From: Chryseobacterium kimseyorum
GTDB taxonomy: Bacteria > Bacteroidota > Bacteroidia > Flavobacteriales > Weeksellaceae
Length of the DNA stretch: 44,311 nt
Direction: 5' to 3'
Assembly: GCF_025971945.1 (NCBI RefSeq)
Contig: NZ_JAPDHW010000024.1
Coordinates: forward strand, 1-44,311
Shown here: positions 17,854 through 26,481 of the stretch, piece after piece
How the letters are laid out: each line of letters begins with the position of its first letter
Numbering within the stretch: position 1 is the first letter of the stretch
Program-made: the position numbers and the translations under genes
Notes under the pieces: generated by a model
Seen by the model: only the letters and a program-made list of their open reading frames with translations
Databases searched by the model: none
Told to the model about the DNA's origin: nothing

Positions 17854-19104
17854 ATGTATGCACTAGTTGACTGCAATAATTTTTATGCATCCTCTGAAAG
17901 AGCCTTTCAGCCAGAGTTAAATGATCAAGCTGTTGTGGTTTTGTCAAATAACGATGGTTGTGTTATTGCACGATCCAACGAAGCAAAAGATTTGGGAATC
18001 AAAATGGGATTACCGGCATTCATGCTCAAGGATTTCGAAAACGATGTTCATATCTTTTCAAGCAACTACGAGTTATATGATGACATGAGCCGTAGGATCA
18101 TGAATACGCTCTCAGAATTTACACCTGAAGTAGAAGTATATTCAATCGACGAAATCTTTCTGAAATTTGATGGTTTTAAAAACTATGACCTTAATAAGTA
18201 TGGTCAGGAAATGCGACAAACAGTAAAAAAGAACTGTTGGATTCCCGTATCTGTAGGGTTTGCTCCAACAAAAGCCCTTGCGAAGGTTGCCAACAAAATT
18301 GCTAAAAAATATTCTGATCGATGGAATGGCGTTTATGTCATAGATAACGAAGAAAAAAGGATCAAAGCGCTAAAATGGCTTCCTATTGCAGATGTTTGGG
18401 GTATTGGCCGACAGCTATCAAAAAAGTTAATCAATTGGGGAGTCCATACTGCCTACGATTTTACTCAACTTCCTGATTATACTGTTCAAAAAGAATTAAG
18501 TATTGTCGGTCTGCGATTGAAAAAAGAATTATCCGGTTTAAATTATCTGGATTTGGAGGAGACTGAAAGAAAGAAAGCCATCGCGACCACACGCAGCTTT
18601 GCCCATGATGAATATTCATATGACAATATATGCGAAAGGGTTTCTACATTTGCGACCCGTTGCGCTGAAAAACTGAGAAAAGAGACATCCTATTGCAGTA
18701 AGATTGAAGTATTTGTGATTACTAATAAATTCAAGGAAGACGAGCCTCAATATGCCAATAAGGTGATCATGAACTTACCATTTGCTTCCAATTCTGACAT
18801 CACTATTGCAAAGTACGCGGTACGAGCGTTAAATATTATTTACAAGGAAGGTTTTGGATATAAAAAAACGGGTGTTGTTGTCCATGGTATAACCCCCGAA
18901 CCTAGCAAGCAGGGAAATTTATTTTTTAATGAAAATCCCAAACATGAAAAACTGATGAAAGTAATGGACCTTCTCAATATTTCTAAGATGGATCCTGTTG
19001 TCACGCTGGCATCAAATGATTTGAAGAGGAGAGAAAAAATGCTCCGCGAAAGACTGTCAAAATGTTATACTACAAACTGGGATGATTTAATTGAAATATC
19101 ATGA
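17854..19104 (+). CDS. umuC: Y-family DNA polymerase, UmuC subunit of Pol V type
   Basis: Translesion polymerase that copies damaged DNA with low fidelity when complexed with processed UmuD. The 416-aa length is usual. DCNNFYAS (metal ligand Asp6), the fingers motif SNNDGCVIARSNEAK, and YSIDE with Asp99-Glu100 give a complete active site. The VGFAPTKALAKVANKIAKK helix and WGIGRQLSKKL helix-hairpin-helix follow, then the little-finger region and the UmuC C-terminal segment (KMDPVVTLASNDLKRR). It precedes umuD and overlaps it by 4 bp, the reverse of the Escherichia coli gene order. Divergent SRAP lies upstream. The start is ATG at 17854. Confidence 0.95.
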   Translation: MYALVDCNNFYASSERAFQPELNDQAVVVLSNNDGCVIARSNEAKDLGIKMGLPAFMLKDFENDVHIFSSNYELYDDMSRRIMNTLSEFTPEVEVYSIDEIFLKFDGFKNYDLNKYGQEMRQTVKKNCWIPVSVGFAPTKALAKVANKIAKKYSDRWNGVYVIDNEEKRIKALKWLPIADVWGIGRQLSKKLINWGVHTAYDFTQLPDYTVQKELSIVGLRLKKELSGLNYLDLEETERKKAIATTRSFAHDEYSYDNICERVSTFATRCAEKLRKETSYCSKIEVFVITNKFKEDEPQYANKVIMNLPFASNSDITIAKYAVRALNIIYKEGFGYKKTGVVVHGITPEPSKQGNLFFNENPKHEKLMKVMDLLNISKMDPVVTLASNDLKRREKMLRERLSKCYTTNWDDLIEIS

Positions 19105-19562
19105 TTTTAAAAAAAGCAGAAAATATTTACAGTGAGATAGAATTTTATCCAGTGAAAAATGATGGAGATCGCTATTATGTAGAAGTACATGAAAATATCG
19201 CTAACGGTTTTCCTTCACCGGCTGAAGATTTTTCAGGAAAAAGAATCAGTCTTGATGAAAAATTTCTTTCAAAGCCTGAAGCCACTTTTATCGGTAAAGC
19301 AAAAGGAATGTCCAATTACCCTTTTATTATGCCAGGTGATTTTCTTATTATCCGTTCTGATCTCGAAGCATCAGATGGAGATTTGGCTATTGTCTATGTT
19401 TCAGGAGAGGGCTTTTCTGCAAAAAAGATTGATTTGAACAAAAACTGTTTAATTCCTTTAAATAAAGATTTTCCTGAAATAGCAATCGGTAATGATGAAA
19501 TTGTTGAAACCCGTGGAGGGGTAAAAACGGTTTTTAGGGATATTGCATCTTTAAATTTCTAA
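19101..19562 (+). CDS. umuD: UmuD-like S24 (LexA-type) autoprotease
   Basis: Partner of UmuC, activated by RecA-stimulated self-cleavage. The 153-aa chain keeps the catalytic dyad: Ser71 in KGMSN (standing for GDSM) and Lys108 in FSAKKI. Their 37-residue separation equals the Ser60-Lys97 spacing of E. coli UmuD. The cleavage region reads ANGFPSPAED, so the scissile pair would be Asn35-Gly36 where UmuD has Cys-Gly and LexA has Ala-Gly. The N-terminal arm is about 10 residues longer than in E. coli. Its ATG overlaps the umuC stop (ATGA), implying coupled translation and a 1:1 tendency rather than the UmuD excess known in E. coli. Identification is firm; cleavage competence is less so. Confidence 0.88.
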   Translation: MILKKAENIYSEIEFYPVKNDGDRYYVEVHENIANGFPSPAEDFSGKRISLDEKFLSKPEATFIGKAKGMSNYPFIMPGDFLIIRSDLEASDGDLAIVYVSGEGFSAKKIDLNKNCLIPLNKDFPEIAIGNDEIVETRGGVKTVFRDIASLNF

Positions 19563-19573
19563 TACCTTTTTGT

Positions 19574-19939
19574 ATGATAACCAAAGGTGATACTTTAGAC
19601 ATTTTACATCGTAATGCAAAAGATATTGAAGGACTGCTGGAACTTTATCGAAATGGGATAGGAGTAATTCAACATTTTGCTGTTGAAAAAAAAATTGAAT
19701 TTGATGGTTATTTCCTAAAAAAGTGGGAAATCGAAGCGGAGCATCCAGTGAGTTTTAATGAAGAATATTTCGAGAACGAAAATAGAAGCGAATTGTTTGT
19801 CTTTCTTGCTGCAGAAGCAGACATCGAGATTTACGAGTGTTTAGAATATTTATATAACTTTACCCACGCGGAAAGTTTGTCAAAACATCTGCTTTATAAA
19901 AAAATTTATGAACTGAGAGAACAAGGGGTAAGATTTTAA
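19574..19939 (+). CDS. small acidic protein, local paralogue family (member 2)
   Basis: Function unknown. A 121-aa acidic protein beginning 11 bp after umuD, so almost certainly in the umuC-umuD transcript. It shares with the 11386 and 19945 genes the block VIQHFAVEKKIEFDGYF, the YFENENRSELFVFLAAEADIEI region (given here in parts) and the C-terminal EQGVRF. No catalytic motif, Cys cluster, signal peptide or membrane helix is visible; predicted character is mostly helical with an aromatic strand. Possible roles include an accessory or inhibitor of the polymerase, but that rests on position alone. The ATG at 19574 was chosen as the first in frame. Confidence 0.75.
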   Translation: MITKGDTLDILHRNAKDIEGLLELYRNGIGVIQHFAVEKKIEFDGYFLKKWEIEAEHPVSFNEEYFENENRSELFVFLAAEADIEIYECLEYLYNFTHAESLSKHLLYKKIYELREQGVRF

Positions 19940-19944
19940 TCGTT

Positions 19945-20367
19945 ATGGAATTTTTTGTAGAAATTAAAACTGCAGACCAGGCTTTCCAAATTATTAAGGA
20001 CTGGATTGCAGAGGATATCGATGATAATGGCTATTTGAGTAAATATGATAAAGAGGCTATCTACAATTCTGCTATTTGGGCTATTCAAGAAGTCGCTGAA
20101 CATAAAAATATTGAATATCAGGGCTACTTCCGTACCAAGTATGAGAAAAATTCTGAATTTCAAAGAATCTTAGGCAAGACTAATTTCGAGGAGCAAACAT
20201 ATAAAAGAGAACTCTATGTTTTGATGGCTGCTCAGGATGATCAAGAAATTTTTGACTTATTCAAATACATTTTTGACATTACCCAACCTTGGTATTTAGA
20301 TGATATTTTATTATCGGAAATGATAACAAAAATTAATTCAAAAGGTTACCTATTTCATAGGACTTAA
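19945..20367 (+). CDS. small acidic protein, local paralogue family (member 3)
   Basis: Function unknown. A 140-aa acidic protein starting 5 bp after the preceding paralogue, presumably a tandem duplication in the same operon. It has a longer N-terminus (MEFFVEIKTADQAFQIIKDW), then the family core AIQEVAEHKNIEYQGYF, an FEEQTYKRELYVLMAAQDD element and a C-terminal helix ending INSKGYLF, which departs from the GVRF end of its sisters. The two neighbours have diverged widely, so the duplication is old and both were probably kept by selection. Its stop overlaps the stop of the convergent minus-strand gene by 4 bp. Confidence 0.75.
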   Translation: MEFFVEIKTADQAFQIIKDWIAEDIDDNGYLSKYDKEAIYNSAIWAIQEVAEHKNIEYQGYFRTKYEKNSEFQRILGKTNFEEQTYKRELYVLMAAQDDQEIFDLFKYIFDITQPWYLDDILLSEMITKINSKGYLFHRT

Positions 20368-20645
20368 AATTTCACGTCCCGGCCAAATAAATGTTTAAAA
20401 AGATGTGTTTTTTCCGCACTATCCAATTCGTAGATAAATCCCAGCATATCTGCACCTGTTTCGGGAAAGGTCATTCGGACTTTGGTAAATAGCTCCCAAT
20501 AATAATCAGCACCTTTCTCCGTGTCTTTAAAAACAGGTTCAAATTCTGAATAGCTCCAACCTAAACAAAAACTTGATAAAACCTCAAGTATACTTGCTCC
20601 GGTATGATAGTACGGTTGTGATTCATTCTCTAAATTTTCCATCAT
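20364..20645 (-). CDS. hypothetical protein (93 aa)
   Basis: Not recognised. Starting at ATG 20645 (a second ATG at 20642 is equally possible) it encodes about 93 aa. It is soluble, mildly acidic and aromatic-rich (CLGWSYSEFEPVF, ADYYWELFTKV), without signal peptide or metal-binding motif. Like two of the paralogue proteins it ends in VKF, but the rest does not align with them. It is convergent with the mutagenesis operon and overlaps its last gene by 4 bp at the stop codons, leaving no room for a terminator between them. Confidence 0.6.
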   Translation of the reverse strand: MMENLENESQPYYHTGASILEVLSSFCLGWSYSEFEPVFKDTEKGADYYWELFTKVRMTFPETGADMLGFIYELDSAEKTHLFKHLFGRDVKF

Positions 20646-20950
20646 CAAATATAGAAATTTTTTTGGTCAGAATAAGTCCGTAAGTCAGCAAGCGTAAACA
20701 TGTATAGTATACAATCATACTATCATTCAGTCTATTATATCCAATGATTATCACTTAGTATAAGTACAAGTATTATGGTTTGTTGAATGAAACATTATCC
20801 GATGAGCATTCATTGTATTGTTGTATAATGCTCTCACTATTAAAATGCCATTTATGATTCACGTACTTTGTTTATTTCCATTTATAGAACTTTAACAGGA
20901 TAGTACATAGATAAAAAGTCTTATTTTTACCTTATTAAAATTAGAAAAAA
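20646..20950. other. AT-rich intergenic region
   Basis: About 305 bp with no gene, terminator or repeat that I can support. It serves as the divergent upstream region of the two flanking small genes. Confidence 0.4.
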
Positions 20951-21202
20951 ATGGATTTAGAATTCAAAAAAGAGCACTTTCACCTTATTAAGGACAGTTA
21001 TTCTCTGACCATTAAGAACGTAGCTAAAAATTTACCGATTGTACAAGCTTATTATGAATTTTCGCCTGGAGTTTATGTGAGTAAGGCTGTTCAGGTAATG
21101 GTAAGTGATGATTATATTGTTATAAATGCTGAAAAAGGGTTTGACGGGAAAGTGGTCATATTCAACGATGAAATAAGTAGCGGGGAGGAGAGTTTAAATT
21201 GA
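20951..21202 (+). CDS. small hypothetical protein (83 aa)
   Basis: Not recognised. The 83-aa product is soluble and has alternating beta-strand pattern in its second half (VSKAVQVMVSDDYIVINAEKG, written here in parts: KAVQVMVSDD, YIVINAEKGF, KVVIFNDEI). The composition is like a real protein and unlike the surrounding noise. There is no signal peptide. It lies alone between the mutagenesis locus and a decayed accessory region. The start is ATG at 20951. Confidence 0.5.
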   Translation: MDLEFKKEHFHLIKDSYSLTIKNVAKNLPIVQAYYEFSPGVYVSKAVQVMVSDDYIVINAEKGFDGKVVIFNDEISSGEESLN

Positions 21203-21981
21203 CTCATTTCTGTATAAAACATAAGTATTTTAATTTATACCGTTTGGTGAGGGTAGTGCACTAATAATTTAAACAACATGTAACTCGTTTAACTTTTTAA
21301 GTTTTCTCTGATACCTCAGGGGAGAACTTAAGTCGATTTGACCACGCTTAATAGAAGAAGGCATTTAAAGAGCTGCCGAGGAAGCGGACCAGGAAGACTC
21401 TGAAAGGAAGGGAAGAATGCAGTTAAAGTTAATACAATCACCAGGCAAAAAATATACGTTGTAGGATCGAATCTAAAATTTGGTTATCTGCATAGAAAAA
21501 TCAGAAACCACCCCTTGGTGCAAATGCAGTTTTTTGAAGTTTGATCCTTATTAACTCTATGACTTAAATGAGAGATTTAATAGATTATAGATAGAAATAT
21601 TTCTAATATCAATAAAATTTCATTATTAGGGGCATCAGGTGATCGCTATATTCTCCCTCTTAAAAAATAATGTATATTGGCTTTAAACTAAAAATGGTAT
21701 AAAATGTCCATTATATATTATAAGTTCATTTTTAAGTTATTTACCTTCAGATAACTAAATGAATTTATTTCACTTTAGACCCTGATAAAGAAACTAAATA
21801 TATGAATTGTTTTTGGATTTCTCGAAAACAAACTATCTTCACACCACGAAGAACAAACTATTGCCAGGGAAGTATAGATTAGTCAACTTAATACTATGCT
21901 TCCCTTTCTATTTCCATTTTTCATGTAAATTGTTTTTATGTATTTGGAAACGTAAACACCAAATTTGTATCAAAATTTGTT
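21203..21981. other. gene-free stretch with a dispersed repeat
   Basis: About 780 bp without an intact gene. It contains copy A of a 65-bp repeat (21490-21554). The plus strand just upstream (about 21400-21540) is open and weakly protein-like, as expected of a decayed reading frame ending within the repeat. Confidence 0.4.
21490..21554 (+). repeat. 65-bp dispersed repeat, copy A
   Basis: Shares three near-identical blocks with 40789-40853 in the same order: GCATAGAAAAATCAGAAACC, TGCAAATGCAGTT and TTTGATCCTTATTAA. Spacing between blocks differs by one base each, with equal total length. Both copies lie in gene-poor DNA. It could be the end of a lost mobile element or a conserved intergenic element. 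Confidence 0.6.
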
Positions 21982-23271
21982 ATGAAAAATAATTATTTTA
22001 TAACACTGGCTATAGTCAGCATTATTTTACTTTTTTCTTTAAATTCTTGTGTCCATGAATTCATTGAAGGAGAATTTGTCAATATTTAAAATGATGTTAT
22101 TTCATTCATTCAAAAAGAATATATAAAGAATAAACAATCAATTGTTGGAAAAGATATTCAATGGGATAAAGGAAGGACTTATAAAAATGAGAATGATATC
22201 TTTTTAGTCACCGTTCCTGTAAAATATAAAAAACTAAGTTTCATAGAAGAGCTTAGCTTTAGAATTGATAACAATAAAATATTGGGACACCCCTGGAAAT
22301 TTATAGCTACAACAGATTTTGATTCGGAGGATTATAAATTGACCGCGCATGAAATTATGAGTAAAATGAGTGGAACGGTTACTTATTTTTCTCTGGATAG
22401 AAATATTAAATATCAATTAAAGATTCTTGAAGGAAATATTATTGAGGATATAGCCTCTAAAAACGGAATCGGACCAATGAGTTCCCCAACATGTAATAAA
22501 TGTCACACGGCAGATATTGAAGAGGTAATTGTTATTGGAGGTCCTAACACTCCACCCAATCCGCAGACACCACTCCCTGGGGCCGGTACTTTTAATCCTG
22601 ATAACCCGCAGGATTTATGTGTAAAAGCTGCCGCCGCGTCTGCTAAAGCAACGCAACAATCAAAGATTCCCAAGTTTAATATTGCCAAACAAGGGGTTTT
22701 AGATGCTTATTCTCAAAATGAAGGAGAAGATTGGGTAGCATTTGGAAGTGATGATCCTAATAGCTCAATGGATGCAACGAGTGTTCAACAACTTGGTCAA
22801 AATTCAGGAAATATCAGTAATTCTTTTCAGTATCCTACAGCTGATATTCATAATCATCCTGATAATACACCTCCATCAGCAGGAGATGTTTATAGCATGA
22901 TTTCAATGTATAATCAACATAACAGTTTTAATACCAGATATTTGGTAACGCCTAATTGAACAGTATATGCTTTTATTATTACTAATGCTAATGCTTTTGA
23001 TGCTTTTATTAGTAGCTATCCGCCTTTGATTAATCCACCTTATGCACCCACTTTTCCGACAACTTTAAATAATGAATATAATGATATTGCTTTTGATTCA
23101 AATACTAACAGTCAGGCAGCTTATGAAAATGCTCTATCATTTATGTTAGATAAATACAATGTGGGAATAGCTCTGACAAAAATGAATAGTAATGGTGAGT
23201 TTAAAAAGATTAATGTTGCAAAAGGAAATTCTACTGGAAGTAATACATATTCCCAATCAACATGTAATTAA
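21982..23271 (+). pseudogene. lipoprotein with JAMM-like motif, two in-frame stops
   Basis: One frame of about 430 codons is interrupted only by TAA at 22087-22089 (codon 36) and TGA at 22957-22959 (codon 326). It starts with a lipoprotein signal (AIVSIILLFSLNSC, Cys23), so the intact form would sit in the membrane facing outward. A mid-region follows with a CNKC pair and a Pro-rich linker. Near codon 290 comes IHNHPDNTPPSAGD, which resembles the JAMM/JAB metalloprotease signature HxHP...Sx2D with one residue fewer than usual. After the TGA the frame still reads as protein (VYAFIITNANAFDAF). No frameshift is needed over 1.29 kb, so the damage is recent, or the stops are errors or read through. 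JAB-like domains occur in toxins and peptidases; the role here is unknown. Confidence 0.72.
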
Positions 23272-23283
23272 AAAAATAATGAT

Positions 23284-23915
23284 ATGAAAAAGTATAATAA
23301 AGCTTTTTTAGTTTTTAGTTTATTTTTATCTGTTTTAATATACAGTCAAGAATTAAACAAAACAGAAATTTTAAAGATTCAAAAAGTTGAAAAAAATCAC
23401 AATAAATATAAAAATAAAAAATTAAAGAATTTATTACAAGATTTGCCTGAAATAAAAATGTTGAGAATCATGCCAAATAATCCTGAAACTGGTGTTCATA
23501 CTTTGATAATTGGCTTTTTGGACAATGCACAATTTAGTAAATCTTCGAATAAAAAGAGAATAACGCTCTATATAAATGATAAGATTAAAACGGAAAATCT
23601 TTTTAAAGAAGATATCACAACAGAAGAAGCTATAAAAAAATATGGAGATTTAAAAATAGCTTTAATACTATTATAGTTAAATACAACATTAATTGCAGGA
23701 TTAGTAAGCGCAAAAGATGGTGAAAAATTGTCACTAGAAAAAAAATAACCAAAGGGGTTTCTGTGTCTAAAAAAATTGAAATTAAGGAGAGTACTTTTGA
23801 GACTAATCTGTAATTCCATCTTGGTGGTGGTGACATAAAATGCTATGACAAACTACCAGGAGAGGGTACAGTAGAAGTTAAATGTCCTGATGTTATTATT
23901 GATAACCATAAATAA
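23284..23915 (+). pseudogene. secreted hypothetical protein, broken
   Basis: The first 130 codons encode a signal peptide (FLVFSLFLSVLIYSQ) and a Lys-rich mature protein. A TAG at 23674-23676 interrupts, after which the same frame continues plausibly (LIAGLVSAKDGEKLSLEKK). A second stop and a shift lead to a third segment (SKKIEIKESTFE, HLGGGDIKCYDKLPGEG) in another frame, itself with one stop, ending at 23915. The ancestral protein would have been about 210 aa. It directly follows the JAMM-like lipoprotein (12 bp) and may have been its partner, for example an immunity-type or substrate protein; that is only inference. A shorter 130-aa product could still be made. Confidence 0.6.
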
Positions 23916-23921
23916 TAATAG

Positions 23922-24227
23922 ATAATATGGTTTAATAAAAGGCAAGATAAGGCCATAAATAATACCTTGTATACCAGTTCAAATTCGGGTCAACTGTACT
24001 ACATGATTGGTGCATCAGGTCGAAGTTACGCTATTAGAAGGTACGGAGGTGAATTTTTTATTGGAACTACTTCAGATACATTTATTTCACCTAATATTAT
24101 TGCGCATGGAGCCCTATTCAATCTAACTGTAATTCATTGGCAGTCATCGTATAGAATTATATCAGGAGCAATGGAAGTTAGATTTAATAGTATTCTTGGA
24201 AATTCACCGTCAACAGTATTAAAATAA
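23922..24227 (+). pseudogene. C-terminal fragment of an unknown protein
   Basis: A frame that opens after clustered stops at 23913-23921 reads as real protein (AINNTLYTSSNSGQLYYMIG, then SYAIRRYGGEFFIGTTSD) and ends at 24227. There is no start codon with leader character; the first candidates are a TTG at 23967 and an internal ATG. It looks like the tail of a larger, otherwise lost protein. No family was recognised. Confidence 0.5.
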
Positions 24228-24235
24228 AATTTCGG

Positions 24236-24954
24236 ATGAAAAAAAAGATAATTATAATATTAATAATGATTTTTAATATGATGGATGCACAAAAAGATCT
24301 TTCAAAGAATTATGAAGTCATAACTTTTGAAGAATCATTGAAATATGATGTTGGACAAATGACAGAATATAAATATTCAGACTTCAATCAAAGTACTTCT
24401 TTATTTATAAATGATAATAAATTAATTGTATTTCCTAATTTAAATGATGGAAGATGCTTAATAATAGCAAAACAGGATTATGATGAAATGTTTTCCAACA
24501 ATTCATTTCCTGTTTTGCCTGAAAATAATACTCCCTACTTTATCTATAGAGAATTATTGAACATGGAAAATTTTACGAGGGAAAAAATGGTGGAGATTTT
24601 ATTTAATTTGGGAACTAAATTCGACGATAGGACCTTTTATGATGATTTGGAGAAATTTTCAAACACCTTATCTAACAATGATAAAAAAAAATATTTATCC
24701 CAATGTTATATTTATTAGGTGAAGATCTACATAAAATTTGTCCATTGGCACAATGGAATTTCAGTCCAGTTTATTTTTTTCAGCCTTATAATGAACCTCG
24801 TCTTTTTTACAAAGATAATTCCTACTCATTTTATGATTTAAATGTATTATTGGAAGAAAAACTTGTAAATGGTAGAAAAATTACATTTAAAAATATTTAT
24901 AAAAAAGTTGAGGGATACTATTTGAAAGAAAAAGGCATTTGGGATCTACGATAA
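24236..24954 (+). pseudogene. secreted hypothetical protein with one frameshift
   Basis: The ATG at 24236 starts a signal peptide (IIIILIMIFNMMDAQ) followed by about 140 soluble residues, ending at a stop after the A run at 24683-24691. From that run another frame continues as convincing protein (MLYLLGEDLHKICPLAQWNF, then a FFQPYNEPRLFY stretch) to 24954. Joining them gives one protein of about 238 aa. A single-base change in the nine-A run is enough, so this may be a sequencing error, slippage-based phase variation or a true frameshift. A very strong hairpin closes it at 24961-25002. The family is not recognised. Confidence 0.65.
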
Positions 24955-24960
24955 TATTAT

Positions 24961-25002
24961 GATAATAAGTAAAGCAAGAGTTTTCTTGCTTTACTTATTA
25001 TC
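24961..25002. terminator. 18-bp perfect hairpin terminator
   Basis: An 18-base arm (24961-24978, starting GATAATAAG) is perfectly complementary to 24985-25002 with a 6-nt loop, and the flanks AATATT/AATATT extend the pairing. It lies 7 bp after the secreted-protein frame and before the convergent HEPN gene. Confidence 0.85.
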
Positions 25003-25121
25003 AATATTGTAGGGAAGACTTATGAAAATTAATCAATGACGTGTTAAATTACTGAGTCTCATGAAAAGTAAACCATTCAGATAAATTAATCGTTTTTTAA
25101 GATTATTTAGAGGTTATTATT

Positions 25122-25661
25122 TTAATTTGCTGATGGTTGTTTCATTAACTCCAAAGCTTTCAGTGCATTTACGTATATGTCATGGACAGCAAAACTATCC
25201 AAAATAAATCTATCATTTGGAAATAAAAATCCTAATATTTCAAGCTTATCAATATCTGAAGTACGTTTATAGTGATTATGCACGATTGCATTTCTAATTT
25301 TCCCTAAATCTCCAAATAGGTTATTTTTTAGGTCAGTTTTATTTGTATAACCTAAGCATTTAGCAAATATTGTCCTGTAATTATCTTCCCATAAATTATA
25401 AATCATTACTATTGTATTACCAGCCATTATCATTTGATAAAAGCCGTGCTCTTTTGCTTCCTCCATATCTAGCTCAGAAAACTTTATCTCAATATTACAT
25501 TCCTGATCTACAATTTTAAAATTCTCAATTTTGTTTTTCTTTTTATAATCATTAAAAACACTTCTCAAATTGTACAGTCCAAAATGAGAAAAGCGGTAAG
25601 CTTTATAGATGTTATGGATTTCAGTTTTAAAGATTTCTATTTCGTTATTAAAGACATTCAT
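25122..25661 (-). CDS. HEPN-domain protein (Rx4H, possible RNase)
   Basis: A 179-aa helical, soluble protein. The key motif is LGKIRNAIVHNHYKR, with Arg123 and His128 forming the Rx4H signature of HEPN domains, which in many toxin, abortive-infection and CRISPR-linked proteins is an RNase active site. The segment before it (WEDNYRTIF, then an Asn-rich loop) is the usual second long helix. There is no adjacent MNT nucleotidyltransferase or antitoxin, so it is not a standard HEPN/MNT pair. It is intact while its neighbours are decayed. Defence or RNA processing is inference; a catalytically silent structural HEPN is possible. The start is ATG at 25661. Confidence 0.68.
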   Translation of the reverse strand: MNVFNNEIEIFKTEIHNIYKAYRFSHFGLYNLRSVFNDYKKKNKIENFKIVDQECNIEIKFSELDMEEAKEHGFYQMIMAGNTIVMIYNLWEDNYRTIFAKCLGYTNKTDLKNNLFGDLGKIRNAIVHNHYKRTSDIDKLEILGFLFPNDRFILDSFAVHDIYVNALKALELMKQPSAN

Positions 25662-25980
25662 ATTAAATTTTTACAGATATACTCAAAGATATATTCTTGC
25701 TGCGCAATCTATTAGCATATCTAATCATTTTTTGAGATTATTTTCAAATTAAAAATTAGTCCATTTAATATACCTTCTTAGGAAGAATTAATGTAGGATT
25801 GGGACTATTTTGTTAGGCTTTTTTAAGATTGCAAATAACTTCAAAATTTACGCATTGCGTCAATCCAAACTTTATGATATTCGCAAAGCCATTTTTGCTA
25901 CTAATATAAAATTTTATTTTGATCGTTTTTTGAGACTTATTTAACGGGTAATATTACAGACTAATAATTATAATAATCTA
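25662..25980. other. gene-free stretch
   Basis: About 320 bp, AT-rich, between the HEPN gene and an HxlR fossil. Nothing recognisable. Confidence 0.4.
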
Positions 25981-26325
25981 TTAATCAGATACAACTTTTT
26001 TATGATTAATTCCCCAATCTTTCAAAGCATAGATAATAGGTGTAAATGTTTCGGCATACGGTTCAGATATATAAATAATCTTCACTGGATAATCGTTGAT
26101 CATTATTCTTTTAATGAGCTTATGCTATTCCAATTCCTTAAGTTCTTTCGCTAAAACTATTGGAGTAATTAATACAATACGATCTTGAATATCAGTAAAT
26201 CTCTGATTCTCTATACTAACTGAAATAATAATCGTCAACTTCCCACTTTTCATTAATAACCATCAACGCATCTTTTACAAGTTTTACTGTACTAAAGCAG
26301 TCATTATAAGTTTTTTGCCATCTAT
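25981..26325 (-). pseudogene. HxlR-family transcriptional regulator, decayed
   Basis: Read on the minus strand across frames, it gives an HxlR winged-helix protein: CFSTVKLVKDALMVINEKWE, then the FTDIQ..IVLITPIVLAKELKELE block in another frame, a TAG where a residue should be, then HKLIKRIMINDYPVKIIYIS and a PIIYALKDWGINHKKVVSD end. At least one frameshift (near the KWE segment) and one nonsense codon break it. HxlR regulators normally sense electrophiles or redox stress and sit beside a reductase gene; here the divergent neighbour is a nitroreductase fossil. Confidence 0.8.
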
Positions 26326-26481
26326 CATTATCAGTACAAATATATTATAATACCGGTTATAATTAGCTATTGACTAAATCTGTATTTTTTCGAAAACACA
26401 CTTTCCTAAAGGAAAGTACTATAAAATGTAAAGTTATTTATTGTAATTTTGTTATTATGCAGTTTAAATTTTTAAAATATA

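Noticed and set aside
21400..21560. insertion sequence around repeat copy A
   Set aside because: No transposase motif, terminal inverted repeats or target-site duplication could be identified.
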